From: Rhizobium sp. 9140 | Lineage (GTDB): Bacteria > Pseudomonadota > Alphaproteobacteria > Rhizobiales > Rhizobiaceae | NCBI RefSeq assembly: GCF_900067135.1 | Contig: NZ_FJUR01000002.1 | Span: 186,001-250,000 of the forward strand | Direction: 5' to 3' | DNA length: 64,000 nucleotides | In this document: positions 54,715 through 62,559 of the stretch, one piece after another | Position numbering within the stretch: the first letter of the stretch is position 1 | Layout: every line of letters starts with the position of its first letter | Made by a program: the position numbers and the translations under genes | Notes under the pieces: generated by a model | The model's input: the letters and a program-made list of their open reading frames with translations, nothing else | What the model was told of the DNA's origin: nothing | Databases searched by the model: none

Positions 54715-55863
54715 GTGAAGATCGCTGCGGTCCACACCCATCTGCTGGAATACCGGCTGCCGACGCCGTTTGAAAGTGCATCCATGCGGTTCGACCGTCG
54801 GGCGCATATCCTGGTGGAGGTAGTCTGTGACAACGGTCTCGTCGGCTGGGGCGAATGCCTCGGCCCTGCCCGGCCCAACGCGGCCGTGGTCAAGGCCTAT
54901 ACCCAGTGGCTGATCGGCGCCGATCCGCTGGAAACAGAAAAGATCTGGGCCGTGCTCTACAATGCGTTGCGCGATCAGGGCCAGCGCGGCCTTGCCATCA
55001 CGGCGCTCTCCGGTATTGACATCGCGCTCTGGGATATCAAGGGCAAGCATTTCGGCGTGCCGGTTTCCACCCTGCTAGGCGGCCGCTTTCGCGAGAGCGT
55101 CAAAGCCTATGCCACGGGCAGTTTCAAGCGCGACGGCGTCAACCGCCTTGATGACAATGTCGCTGACATCACTCGCTACCAGCGCGAAGGCTTCCACGCC
55201 AGCAAAATCAAGATCGGCTTCGGCGTAACAGAAGACCTGGCGATCGTGCAGGCCGTGCGCGATGCCGTCGGCCCGGACTTCCGCATCATGGTCGATGCCA
55301 ATCATGGCTACGATGCGCTGGACGCCATCCGCTTCGGTAATGCTGCGGCCGAACTCGATATCGACTGGTTCGAGGAACCTGTCGTGCCCGAGCAGCTTGC
55401 CGCCTATCGCGAAGTCCGCGATCGCCAGCCGATCCCCGTTGCGGGCGGCGAGACGTGGCACAGCCGCTGGGGCATGCGCGAACCCATCGAAACCCGCGCC
55501 GTCGATATCCTCCAACCCGATCTTGCGGGCACCGGCGGCTTTACGGAGGCCCGGAGAATCGCAGATCTTGCCGCGCTTCATGGCGTGCGCGTCGTGCCGC
55601 ATGTCTGGGGAACGGCGGTGCACATCGCCGCAGCCCTTCAGTTCATGGCGGCGATAGTGCCGAGCCCGGTGCGCGTCAATCCTGTGGAGCCAATTCTCGA
55701 ATTCGACCGCACGGAAAACCCGTTCCGGCAGGCCGTGGTGAAAACACCGATCGATCATGTCGATGGTGTCGTCACGATCCCGAATGGCCCTGGCCTCGGC
55801 ATCGAGGTCGATCGCGATGCGCTGGCCGAATATCGCATGCCCGACGCAGGAAAGGACATCTAA
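54715..55863 (+). CDS. gci: D-galactarolactone cycloisomerase
   Basis: 382 residues, enolase superfamily, mandelate racemase group. KIKIGFG supplies the KxK catalytic base (about residue 162), metal ligands lie in DANHGYDA, FEEPVVPEQ and GGETWHSR, and the partner histidine is in PHVWGTAVHIA. Very similar in order and motifs to the Agrobacterium galactarolactone cycloisomerase, which opens the 1,4-lactone to 3-deoxy-2-keto-hexarate. The start is GTG with GGAGG upstream, one base after the kdgD stop. Confidence 0.92.
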   Translation: MKIAAVHTHLLEYRLPTPFESASMRFDRRAHILVEVVCDNGLVGWGECLGPARPNAAVVKAYTQWLIGADPLETEKIWAVLYNALRDQGQRGLAITALSGIDIALWDIKGKHFGVPVSTLLGGRFRESVKAYATGSFKRDGVNRLDDNVADITRYQREGFHASKIKIGFGVTEDLAIVQAVRDAVGPDFRIMVDANHGYDALDAIRFGNAAAELDIDWFEEPVVPEQLAAYREVRDRQPIPVAGGETWHSRWGMREPIETRAVDILQPDLAGTGGFTEARRIADLAALHGVRVVPHVWGTAVHIAAALQFMAAIVPSPVRVNPVEPILEFDRTENPFRQAVVKTPIDHVDGVVTIPNGPGLGIEVDRDALAEYRMPDAGKDI

Positions 55864-56750
55864 TGCTCGTCAGACCTCTTTCAGGGCCAGCACCGAGAAT
55901 CGCCTTCCCTGCAGGCTCCGTCGATTCGCAAATGCATATGTATCTGCCCGGATATCCAGCGCAGCCGGGTGGTCCTGATCTTCCGGCGGGTAGCCTGCCC
56001 GACGCCGATCAATACCGCGCCTTCATGCGCTGGCTCGGCATCGATCGCGTCATCATCACACAGGGCAATGCCCATCAGCGCGACAACGGCAACCTCATCG
56101 CCTGCCTGACGGAGATGGGCGACGTCGCCCGCGGCGTTGCCGTCATCGATGCCGAGACGAGCGAAGGCGAACTCGATCGTCTCTCGGCTGCGGGCGTCGT
56201 CGGTGTGCGCATCATGGATCTCCCGGGCGGCGCCGTCGGCCTCGATGCTCTGGAAGCGGTCGATGCCAAGGCTGCAAGCCGTGGCTGGATGCTCGCCGTC
56301 CAGTTCGACGGCAACCGTATCCTCGACCATGTCGACCGGCTGAAGGCGCTCAAATCGCGCTGGGTGTTCGATCATCACGGCAAGTTCTTTGCTGGTGCCG
56401 CACCGGATGGCGCCGAGGTGACTGCCCTGCGAGGGCTGCTGGATGGCGGTCGGTGCTGGTTCAAATTCGCCGGCGTCTACGAGTCCTCCCGGTCCGGTGC
56501 ACCTGATTACGTCGATGTCGCCGGCTTTTCGCGTGTTCTGGCAGTGCACGCGCCGGAGCGCATCGTCTGGGGCAGCAACTGGCCGCACAATCTGGCGAAG
56601 ACGCAGGATGCCTATCCCGACGACATTGCTCTGGCCGACACGGTTCTGAGCTGGATCGGCGACGAAGCGGCCATCCGTCAGGCGCTGGTCGATAATCCAG
56701 AGGAACTGTTCGGCCTTCCCGCATGGCAGGCGGTCGAAAAGAGAGTTTGA
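55863..56750 (+). CDS. gli: D-galactarolactone isomerase (amidohydrolase family)
   Basis: 295 residues, metal-dependent amidohydrolase_2 TIM barrel: [14 protein letters not shown] at the N-terminus, [21 protein letters not shown] and WGSNWPHN near residue 235. The ATG overlaps the gci stop by one base. In Agrobacterium the enzyme moves the lactone from the 1,5 form made by Udh to the 1,4 form used by Gci. Context (udh, gci, kdgD) fixes the call. Confidence 0.9.
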   Translation: MLVRPLSGPAPRIAFPAGSVDSQMHMYLPGYPAQPGGPDLPAGSLPDADQYRAFMRWLGIDRVIITQGNAHQRDNGNLIACLTEMGDVARGVAVIDAETSEGELDRLSAAGVVGVRIMDLPGGAVGLDALEAVDAKAASRGWMLAVQFDGNRILDHVDRLKALKSRWVFDHHGKFFAGAAPDGAEVTALRGLLDGGRCWFKFAGVYESSRSGAPDYVDVAGFSRVLAVHAPERIVWGSNWPHNLAKTQDAYPDDIALADTVLSWIGDEAAIRQALVDNPEELFGLPAWQAVEKRV

Positions 56751-56800
56751 CGCGACCCGGCAGAGGAGAGCCGGATTTCTTGAAAAGGTGGAGGAAACAC

Positions 56801-57775
56801 ATGAACATTGCAGGCAAGCTGATCATGGCGCTGGGCATCGCCCTCGCCGCATCGACCGCACAGGCGCAGGAAATTACCCTGCGTTCCGCGGACATCCATC
56901 CCGACGGCTATCCGACCGTCGAGGCGGTCAAATATATGGGGCAGTTGCTCTCGGAACGGTCGAACGGCCGGATCAAGATCGAGGTGTCCAACAATGCCGT
57001 TCTCGGCAACGAGAAGGACACGATCGAGCAGACGCGCTTTGGCGTGATCGACATGAACCGCGTCAACGCCGCGCCGTTCAACAACCTCGTACCGGAAACG
57101 ACGGTTCTTGGTCTGCCATTCCTGTTCCGCTCCACCGAGCATATGCACCATACGGTGGACGGACCGATCGGCGATGAAGTGCTCAAGGCTTTCGAGCCGC
57201 ACGGCCTCGTCGGCCTTGCCTTCTATGACAGCGGCGCCCGCTCGTTCTACACCACCAAGAAGCCGATCGAGAAACTGGACGATCTGAAGGGCATGAAGAT
57301 CCGCGTCCAGCAATCCGACCTCTGGATTGCCATGATGCAGGCCTTCGGCGCCAACCCGACACCCATGCCGATGGGCGAAGTCTACTCGTCGCTTGAAACC
57401 GGCGTCGTGGATGGTGCCGAGAACAACTGGCCCTCCTACGAGTCCGCTCGCCACTACGAAGTTGCCAAGAACTACACGCTGACCGAACACTCCCTGAACC
57501 CCGAGATCCTCGTCATTTCCAAGATATCCTGGGACAAACTGACGCCGGAAGACCAGACGCTCCTGCGCCAGGCCGCCAAGGATTCCGTCGGCAAGATGCG
57601 GGAACTGTGGTTGGCGCGCGAGAAGGCTTCCGAAGAGAAGGTTCGCGCCGCCGGCAACAACATCATCAAGGTCGACAAGAAGCAGTTCGCCGATGCGATG
57701 AAGCCCGTCTACGACCGCTTCGTTACCGAGCCTGCCATGAAGGACCTGCTCGAGCGCGTACAGGCCGTTCAGTAA
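56801..57775 (+). CDS. TRAP transporter substrate-binding protein (DctP family)
   Basis: 324 residues. Signal peptide [21 protein letters not shown]; then a DctP fold with [20 protein letters not shown], the arginine in [22 protein letters not shown] that clamps a carboxylate, and [19 protein letters not shown]. Likely binds D-galacturonate, D-glucuronate or an aldarate for the cluster. The start at 56801 is the signal-peptide ATG with AGGAAAC upstream. A terminator-like hairpin follows before the small permease. Confidence 0.93.
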   Translation: MNIAGKLIMALGIALAASTAQAQEITLRSADIHPDGYPTVEAVKYMGQLLSERSNGRIKIEVSNNAVLGNEKDTIEQTRFGVIDMNRVNAAPFNNLVPETTVLGLPFLFRSTEHMHHTVDGPIGDEVLKAFEPHGLVGLAFYDSGARSFYTTKKPIEKLDDLKGMKIRVQQSDLWIAMMQAFGANPTPMPMGEVYSSLETGVVDGAENNWPSYESARHYEVAKNYTLTEHSLNPEILVISKISWDKLTPEDQTLLRQAAKDSVGKMRELWLAREKASEEKVRAAGNNIIKVDKKQFADAMKPVYDRFVTEPAMKDLLERVQAVQ

Positions 57776-57787
57776 AACCGCTTTCGA

Positions 57788-57812
57788 CAGGCCCCTGACC
57801 GGGGCCTGTTTT
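57788..57812 (+). terminator. Attenuating terminator between TRAP binding protein and permease genes
   Basis: Perfect 8-bp stem (CAGGCCCC / GGGGCCTG) with a TGACC loop, followed by TTTT. Placed right after the binding-protein stop inside the operon, so it probably lowers transcription of the permeases relative to the binding protein. Confidence 0.75.
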
Positions 57813-57859
57813 CGCATGCCGGCCGGGGCTTTCCACCGGCTCTTTGGGAGGTTTCTGCA

Positions 57860-58381
57860 ATGCGGCATTTCATGTCGTCAGTAAGGCGCGTTCTGGCCCT
57901 ACTCAATCGGACGGCGATCTATCTCGCCGGCCTCGGGATCATCGCGATGACGCTGATCATCGGCTGGCAGGTTTTCGCGCGCTATGTGCTGAACGACACG
58001 CCGAGCTGGTCGGAGCCGCTGTCGCTGCACCTCATGTCCTGGTTCATCCTGCTGGGTGCCGCCGTCGGCGTGCGCGAAAGCGTGCATCTGGGCCTTGATC
58101 TCGTGCACCACATGGTCCCGCCCGCCGTTCAGAAACTGATGGATCAGGTCAGCCTCGGCCTCATCACGCTCTTCGGCATCGCCATGACCTATTATGCCAT
58201 CCTCTTGGCAGCCGGCACATGGACCGCGCGCATTCCTGTTCTGGGCTGGCCCGGCGGAGTGGATTTCATTCCCATGATCGTCGGCGGCGCGTTGATATCG
58301 CTGTTTGCAGCGGAGCGCTTCGTCGATGTGTCCCTCGGTCAGGAAGTCACCGACGTTGTCGTGCTGACGGAGGTTGCGTAA
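57860..58381 (+). CDS. TRAP transporter small permease (DctQ family)
   Basis: 173 residues with four hydrophobic segments. The DctQ blocks VFARYVLNDTPSWSEPLSLHLMSWFILLGAA near residue 35-65 and VRESVHLGLDLVHHMVP are present. Joins the DctM-type subunit to form the sodium-driven uronate/aldarate importer. GGGAGG lies before the ATG; the stop overlaps the large-permease start by one base. Confidence 0.9.
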   Translation: MRHFMSSVRRVLALLNRTAIYLAGLGIIAMTLIIGWQVFARYVLNDTPSWSEPLSLHLMSWFILLGAAVGVRESVHLGLDLVHHMVPPAVQKLMDQVSLGLITLFGIAMTYYAILLAAGTWTARIPVLGWPGGVDFIPMIVGGALISLFAAERFVDVSLGQEVTDVVVLTEVA

Positions 58382-59661
58382 TGGCCTATACCGTACTCTT
58401 CGGAACCTTCGTCACGCTGATGTTCATCGGCATGCCGATCGCCTTCTGCCTCGGCATCGCATCGGTCGCCACGGTGCTCTACATGGGCTTGCCGCCGATC
58501 GTCGTATTCCAGCAAATGAATTCCGGCATGAACGTCTTCGCGATGATGGCGATCCCGTTCTTCATCTTCGCGGGCGACCTGATGGTGCGCGGTGGCATCG
58601 CCACCCGGCTGATCCGCTTTGCGGCCGGTCTCGTCGGCCACCTCAAGGGCGGCCTCGGGCAGGTCAATATCGTCGCCTCGACCCTCTTCGGCGGCATCTC
58701 CGGGTCGGCGGTCGCTGATGCCTCCGCCGTCGGCGGGCTGATGATTCCTCAGATGGCCGCGCGCGGCTACGATCGCGGCTATGCCGTCAACGTCACCGTC
58801 AACGCCGCCATCATTGCGCTGATGATTCCCCCGTCGCACAACATGATCCTCTATTCGATCGCGGCCGGCGGCAACGTTTCCGTTGCCGACCTCTTCACGG
58901 CCGGCATCATCCCCGGCATGCTTCTGGCCGGCGCCCTCATGATCACGGCCTATATCGTCGCACGCCGCCGCGGCTATCCGTCGGAGCCTTTCCCCGGCTT
59001 CTCGCGACTCGGCTACTACCTGCTTGCATCCTTCCCGGGCCTTCTCCTGATCGGCATCATCTTCGGCGGCGTACGCTCCGGTGTCTTCACGGCCACGGAA
59101 AGCTCCTGCATCGCCGTGCTCTACGCCTTCCTCGTGGCCACGCTCGTCTACCGCGAACTCGATTGGGCCGGTTTCATCGAAGCTGTTCTGGGTGCCGCGC
59201 GGACGACGTCCATGGTGCTGCTCGTCATCGGCACGGCGGCCTCGTTCGGATGGCTCATGGCCTTCCTGCAGGTGCAGACCCTGATGATCGGCGCGATCAG
59301 CGCCATCTCCGACAATCCGCTGATCGTCCTGCTCGTGATCAACATCCTGCTGCTGTTGCTCGGCACCTTCATGGATATGGCACCTCTGGTGATCATAGCG
59401 ACGCCGGTGCTTCTGCCCGTCGTCAAGGCGTTCGGTGTCGATCCTGTGCATTTCGGGGTGGTGATGATCCTGAATGCCGGCATCGGGCTGAACACCCCAC
59501 CCGTGGGAACGGTGCTCTTCGTCGGCTGCGCCGTCGGGGGAATTTCGATCCGCGAAGCAATGAAGACGATCTGGCCGTTCTTCGGCGCGAGCGTCGCGGT
59601 GCTGTTGCTCGTCACTTACATTCCCGCGCTCTCCCTCTGGCTCCCGGCCGTTTTCCGATAG
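58381..59661 (+). CDS. TRAP transporter large permease (DctM family)
   Basis: 426 residues, about twelve hydrophobic segments. Family blocks include GMPIAFCLGIASV, SGSAVADASAVGGLMIPQM, ALMIPPSHNMILYSIAAG and LNAGIGLNTPPVGTVLFVGCAVG. The transport subunit for the DctP-type binding protein upstream. Ends the operon; a strong Rho-independent terminator starts 27 bases after the stop. Confidence 0.93.
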   Translation: MAYTVLFGTFVTLMFIGMPIAFCLGIASVATVLYMGLPPIVVFQQMNSGMNVFAMMAIPFFIFAGDLMVRGGIATRLIRFAAGLVGHLKGGLGQVNIVASTLFGGISGSAVADASAVGGLMIPQMAARGYDRGYAVNVTVNAAIIALMIPPSHNMILYSIAAGGNVSVADLFTAGIIPGMLLAGALMITAYIVARRRGYPSEPFPGFSRLGYYLLASFPGLLLIGIIFGGVRSGVFTATESSCIAVLYAFLVATLVYRELDWAGFIEAVLGAARTTSMVLLVIGTAASFGWLMAFLQVQTLMIGAISAISDNPLIVLLVINILLLLLGTFMDMAPLVIIATPVLLPVVKAFGVDPVHFGVVMILNAGIGLNTPPVGTVLFVGCAVGGISIREAMKTIWPFFGASVAVLLLVTYIPALSLWLPAVFR

Positions 59662-59687
59662 CGACCACGTATCGTCACCTATTCCCG

Positions 59688-59717
59688 CGCCCTGCATTTC
59701 GCGATGCAGGGCGTTTT
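59688..59717 (+). terminator. Rho-independent terminator of the uronate/TRAP operon
   Basis: Ten-base stem (CGCCCTGCAT / ATGCAGGGCG) with a 6-base loop, followed by TTTT. Directly after the DctM-type gene. Confidence 0.88.
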
Positions 59718-59814
59718 CGCATGCGCCAAACGCTTGGAAAGGTAATGGACGCCGAAGCCGGTGATCGAAACGGTCACGCTCAAGCAACAAAAACGAGAGA
59801 CCTCCAGAAACGGA

Positions 59815-59969
59815 AAAGCCTGCCGCGGGAGGAGGTGCGGCAGGCTTTCCGAAAAAACCGAACATTGGCTGGGAGGAGGAGTGCCGATGTTCGAACAGAC
59901 GTCCCTGGGAGGAGGAGAGGAGCGTCTGAGGAACGAAGCTTTGCGGGAGGAGGTGCATCGCTTCGTTGA
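59815..59969 (-). ncRNA. Alpha-r14/NfeR1-like small RNA with anti-Shine-Dalgarno loops
   Basis: Four consecutive hairpins on the minus strand, each showing CCTCCTCCC in the loop. Hairpin 1: 8-bp stem at 59932-59939/59960-59967. Hairpin 2: 6-bp stem at 59896-59901/59923-59928. Hairpin 3: 11-bp stem with one mismatch at 59859-59869/59883-59893, followed by six T (59857-59852). Hairpin 4: perfect 12-bp stem at 59815-59826/59837-59848, followed by TCC. A GTATAT -10-like box at 59981-59976 would start transcription next to hairpin 1. Hairpins 1-3 then give an RNA of about 118 bases ending at the T-run. The loops are complementary to ribosome-binding sites, the hallmark of the rhizobial alpha-r14 (NfeR1) family and of Rhodobacter CcsR/cuckoo RNAs. 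Hairpin 4 may be a second terminator or a leftover copy. Confidence 0.82.
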
Positions 59970-60060
59970 CGAGTAATATACGGATCCTGTCGGGATATCC
60001 CAGAGCTGTCTTTGCAGTGCAGCCATGCAATAGAAGCAGGACTCTAAAAAGGGGTTCGGA

Positions 60061-61032
60061 TCAGGCACGAAAACGGTCGAAGGCCGTTAGCCGCCGCATC
60101 GGCGGATCGGCTTCGGGATAGCGGTAGATCTCGCTGCGCAGGAACCGCAGTTCCTCGTCTACCGCCTCTTCGGCGATCTCGATCCACCAGGATTTCGGTC
60201 GCCCGTCGCTGCCGTCCGCCCAGCGATAGCCGCGTGCCTTCAGGTGATCCTTCATGTCGAAGGGGCTGTGCTCGGCATAGATGCGCACGCGGCTGGCGTG
60301 GCTTGCCTCCTGCAGTTCGGCAAACGCCGTGGGAACGCCATCGACCGCACGGTTCAGCACTTCGAGAAGCGCGAAGCAATCGTCCACCGCCCGGTGCCCC
60401 TCATGAAAGAAACCGGCCTGACCGATAAGATAACCGAGCTTGGTGCCCTCATAACCGCGTGCCGACCAGTCGATCTCCGCATTCGAGCAGGCCCATGCCT
60501 TGCGTTCGAAGACCGGGTGGAAGGTCTCGCAGAATGGCCGGTCGAAGGCTGCGTTATGGGCAATGATCAGGTCGGCGGGAGCCACCATGGCTTCCAGAGC
60601 CGCCACGTCGATCTGCTGCCCCTCGACCATCTCGTCCGTGATCCCCGTCAGACGCGTGATCTCCGGAGGAATAGGTGCCAGAGGTTGCCGCAAGCCACCG
60701 AAGACGCTGGTGATGTCCCCGATGTCTCCATTCGAATGATACGTAAACGCGATGGCGCCGATCTCGATGATCTCGTTGCGGCGATGATCGAGTCCGGTCG
60801 TTTCCGTATCCAGAATGACGCCGCGCAGCGGAAAGCCGGGCCTCGGCTCCGTGGTGACCGCGCGTGGCTCCAGCTTGCGCAGGATCCGGTAGCGTCCGGT
60901 ACCGGTCAAGTGCTCGACAAGGTTCGCTTCCGCCGCCGGGCCGGACGACAAGAGCGTCGGTCGCGCGCGTCGCGTCGCCGGTCGCGCCGTCTCGCGCGCT
61001 TCATGCGCAAACATATCGAACTGCACTGCCAT
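60061..61032 (-). CDS. 3'-5' exonuclease (DnaQ/DEDDh family)
   Basis: 323 residues. DEDDh motifs: ExoI VILDTETTGLD (about residue 72), ExoII IIAHNAAFDRPF (about 155) and ExoIII HRAVDDCFALLEVL with the catalytic histidine and aspartate (about 215). Acts like the proofreading epsilon subunit but with an extra N-terminal tail and a C-terminal domain, as in many rhizobial stand-alone exonucleases. Degrades DNA or RNA 3' ends. The small-RNA promoter lies just downstream of its stop. Confidence 0.9.
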   Translation of the reverse strand: MAVQFDMFAHEARETARPATRRARPTLLSSGPAAEANLVEHLTGTGRYRILRKLEPRAVTTEPRPGFPLRGVILDTETTGLDHRRNEIIEIGAIAFTYHSNGDIGDITSVFGGLRQPLAPIPPEITRLTGITDEMVEGQQIDVAALEAMVAPADLIIAHNAAFDRPFCETFHPVFERKAWACSNAEIDWSARGYEGTKLGYLIGQAGFFHEGHRAVDDCFALLEVLNRAVDGVPTAFAELQEASHASRVRIYAEHSPFDMKDHLKARGYRWADGSDGRPKSWWIEIAEEAVDEELRFLRSEIYRYPEADPPMRRLTAFDRFRA

Positions 61033-61126
61033 CGGCCGCCTCTTATGCCCGTCTCGTCCTTTGAGTCTATCGGGACTCGTTCAGATCAGTATAACCCGAT
61101 GACAGGTCAACGTCAGGAGCAAGCCC

Positions 61127-61333
61127 GTGGAAACCACCGAAATCGGCAGCCGCAGCGACTTTGCGCTCTGGGCGATCCAGCGCGCACAGGAGATCGTCAC
61201 CAGCGAGGGCGCCGCCTTCGCGATTGCCGCGCGCGACATGAACGACGACGCTCTGGCCACCACCGCCGCAGCGCTGGGCACGGCGATTTCCGAGGCGATG
61301 CTTGAAGTCTTCGACGGGCTGATCGGCGACTGA
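61127..61333 (+). CDS. Small hypothetical protein
   Basis: 68 residues from a GTG start with AGGAG seven bases upstream. Acidic, alanine-rich and probably helical (AIQRAQEIVTSEGAAFAIAARD, AAALGTAISEAMLEVFDGL). No recognised domain, no signal peptide, no membrane segment. Divergent from the exonuclease gene. Good codon use and a proper ribosome site support it as real. Confidence 0.6.
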   Translation: METTEIGSRSDFALWAIQRAQEIVTSEGAAFAIAARDMNDDALATTAAALGTAISEAMLEVFDGLIGD

Positions 61334-61473
61334 GTGTGCGAATCGACGGCGATCGTGAAGTTTCCATCGATTTCAGACGGATACGCCCTTCCCTTCACAG
61401 GGAACCGCTATATCTCAACCTTCAGCGTCCTGGAGGCTTTTCCCGGAGGCCTTGAATGTAAGGAGTTGGGGTT

Positions 61474-61641
61474 ATGGGAAGTTCTGCACTGATCAGCATC
61501 CTGATCACGTTTCTCGTCGTTGTTCTGGTTCTCTATCTCGTCGCACGCCTGCCGATCGACGGACGTGCGAAGCAGATCGTCCAGATCATCGTCATCATCA
61601 TCGGCATCATCTCGCTACTGAAGTATCTCGCCGTCTTCTAG
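61474..61641 (+). CDS. Small membrane protein (Thivi_2564-like)
   Basis: 55 residues with two membrane helices: ALISILITFLVVVLVLYLVA (5-24), then a short loop RLPIDGRAKQ, then IVQIIVIIIGIISLLKYLAVF (35-55). Length and layout match the small Thivi_2564-family membrane proteins found across Alphaproteobacteria; function unknown. AAGGAG lies about nine bases upstream of the ATG, and a strong terminator follows 25 bases after the stop, so it is a complete single-gene unit. Confidence 0.75.
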   Translation: MGSSALISILITFLVVVLVLYLVARLPIDGRAKQIVQIIVIIIGIISLLKYLAVF

Positions 61642-61666
61642 GCGACGTGTGATCGACGAGACCAAA

Positions 61667-61695
61667 CAGGTCCGGCCTTCCGCCGGGCCTGTTTT
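61667..61695 (+). terminator. Rho-independent terminator of the small membrane protein gene
   Basis: Ten-base stem (CAGGTCCGGC / GCCGGGCCTG, one G-T pair) with a CTTCC loop, followed by TTTT. Confidence 0.85.
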
Positions 61696-61782
61696 CGTTT
61701 GTGTTACGCGCGCTTCTCAAACGAACGTCTCATGGGCATCCGCTTTCCCAATGACCCAGTAACCAGCTGCGCGGACCGTCCG

Positions 61783-61907
61783 AGTCATGGCTACGAGTTG
61801 ATCAAGGCCGTTGAGGAGAGGCCGGGCAGAAAACGGTCGATGCCGAGACCATCGAGGCGATCGCCTCGGCGCTGGATGCGGCCGCGAAAGCCATCGAGCG
61901 CAGCTGA
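61783..61907 (+). pseudogene. Remnant of a PadR-type regulator
   Basis: The plus strand reads SHGYELIKAVEERPG, the start of the PadR winged helix, at 61783-61827. It then continues in another frame as QKTVDAETIEAIASALDAAAKAIERS with a TGA at 61905, which looks like the C-terminal helix of such a regulator. The middle about 60-80 residues and the N-terminus are missing, so an internal deletion with frameshift destroyed the gene. A GC-rich terminator-like hairpin downstream may be what is left of its operon end. Confidence 0.5.
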
Positions 61908-61977
61908 AAACATCATGTTACGTACGACGCTTTGGACGATCGAGAGAGCACGACGATGTCGAGCCCTGCTCAAAGCT

Positions 61978-62004
61978 AAGCCGGCCGCGCGAAGGGGCCG
62001 GTTT
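61978..62004 (+). terminator. Hairpin downstream of the PadR remnant
   Basis: Six-base GC stem (CCGGCC / GGCCGG) extended by weak AAG/TTT pairs around a 9-base loop. Rest of the stretch from 61642 to 62049 holds only the terminator at 61667 and the PadR remnant. Confidence 0.45.
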
Positions 62005-62049
62005 CCGATCTCCGAGGCGAAAGCAGCCGGTCGCCTGCGTTCGTTCCGA

Positions 62050-62430
62050 TCAATCGTCGTAGATAGGCAATTGTGCAGCAGCGGCGGCATCAATATCAAC
62101 GACCAGACGCAGACCGTCCTGCCTGACCTTGTCGAGGGTTATCACCCGATCCTCGCGGCCGAGATTGGCGCTGCGTTCGAAATCGATGGCCACGCCGGTC
62201 GGCGTCGTCTTGTCGCTACCCACGACGTCTTCGATCTCGCCGATCTTTTCACCGGCCGCGTTGTAGACGTTCATGCTTTCCAGATCGTCCGCCGTGACGT
62301 TGAAGCCCGGAATCATCGTCTTTCCCGACACGTCGACCGATGCTGTCGCAGGAGCCTGCGCAAAGGCGACGCCGGCGCCAGCAAAGAGAGTGAAGGTCGC
62401 GGTTGCGATGAAGATATTGCGCTTTGTCAT
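62050..62430 (-). CDS. PRC-barrel domain exported protein
   Basis: 126 residues. Signal peptide TKRNIFIATATFTLFAGAGVAFAQ, then a PRC-barrel pattern: ADDLESMNVYNAAGEKIGEIEDVVGSDKTTPTGVAIDFE and a C-terminal strand-rich part. Exported small PRC-barrel proteins in rhizobia are often stress- or envelope-linked; function unknown. The start at 62430 is chosen by the signal peptide; the frame is open 25 codons further. A GGAAC-N19-TT stress-type promoter candidate lies 62-87 bases upstream. Confidence 0.82.
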   Translation of the reverse strand: MTKRNIFIATATFTLFAGAGVAFAQAPATASVDVSGKTMIPGFNVTADDLESMNVYNAAGEKIGEIEDVVGSDKTTPTGVAIDFERSANLGREDRVITLDKVRQDGLRLVVDIDAAAAAQLPIYDD

Positions 62431-62491
62431 GGTGACTCCGTCTTGTGGGATAATGACGCAGACCACGATCGGCGCAGTCTGCAGCCTGGAG

Positions 62492-62517
62492 AAGACGCAA
62501 ACCACCCGATAGGTTCC
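62492..62517 (-). promoter_or_regulatory. Candidate RpoE2/EcfG-type promoter of the PRC-barrel gene
   Basis: On the minus strand GGAAC (62517-62513), 19-base spacer, TT (62493-62492), fitting the rhizobial general-stress pattern. Short motif, so only suggestive. Confidence 0.35.
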
Positions 62518-62559
62518 CCTAAAGACGTCGCTCGACGATCACGAGACCGCGTGTGACAA

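Noticed and set aside
59815..59970. CRISPR-like array because of a repeated 9-mer at regular spacing
   Set aside because: Repeats are only nine bases, spacing is irregular, each lies in a different hairpin, and no cas genes are near.
59761..59976. 71-codon plus-strand frame with repeated GGGAGGAGG that could be taken for tandem ribosome sites
   Set aside because: Every GGGAGGAGG sits in the loop of a hairpin and the minus-strand reading gives terminators with T-runs, so an RNA gene on the minus strand explains the repeats better.
58339..60030. 563-codon open frame on the minus strand across the TRAP permease genes
   Set aside because: It is the antisense shadow of dctQ/dctM-type genes in GC-rich DNA. 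It is rich in D, E, H and R with no domain, and it also crosses the terminator and the small RNA.
61699..62556. 285-codon plus-strand frame
   Set aside because: Only its first part resembles PadR; the rest is antisense to the PRC-barrel protein, which has a signal peptide and proper start.
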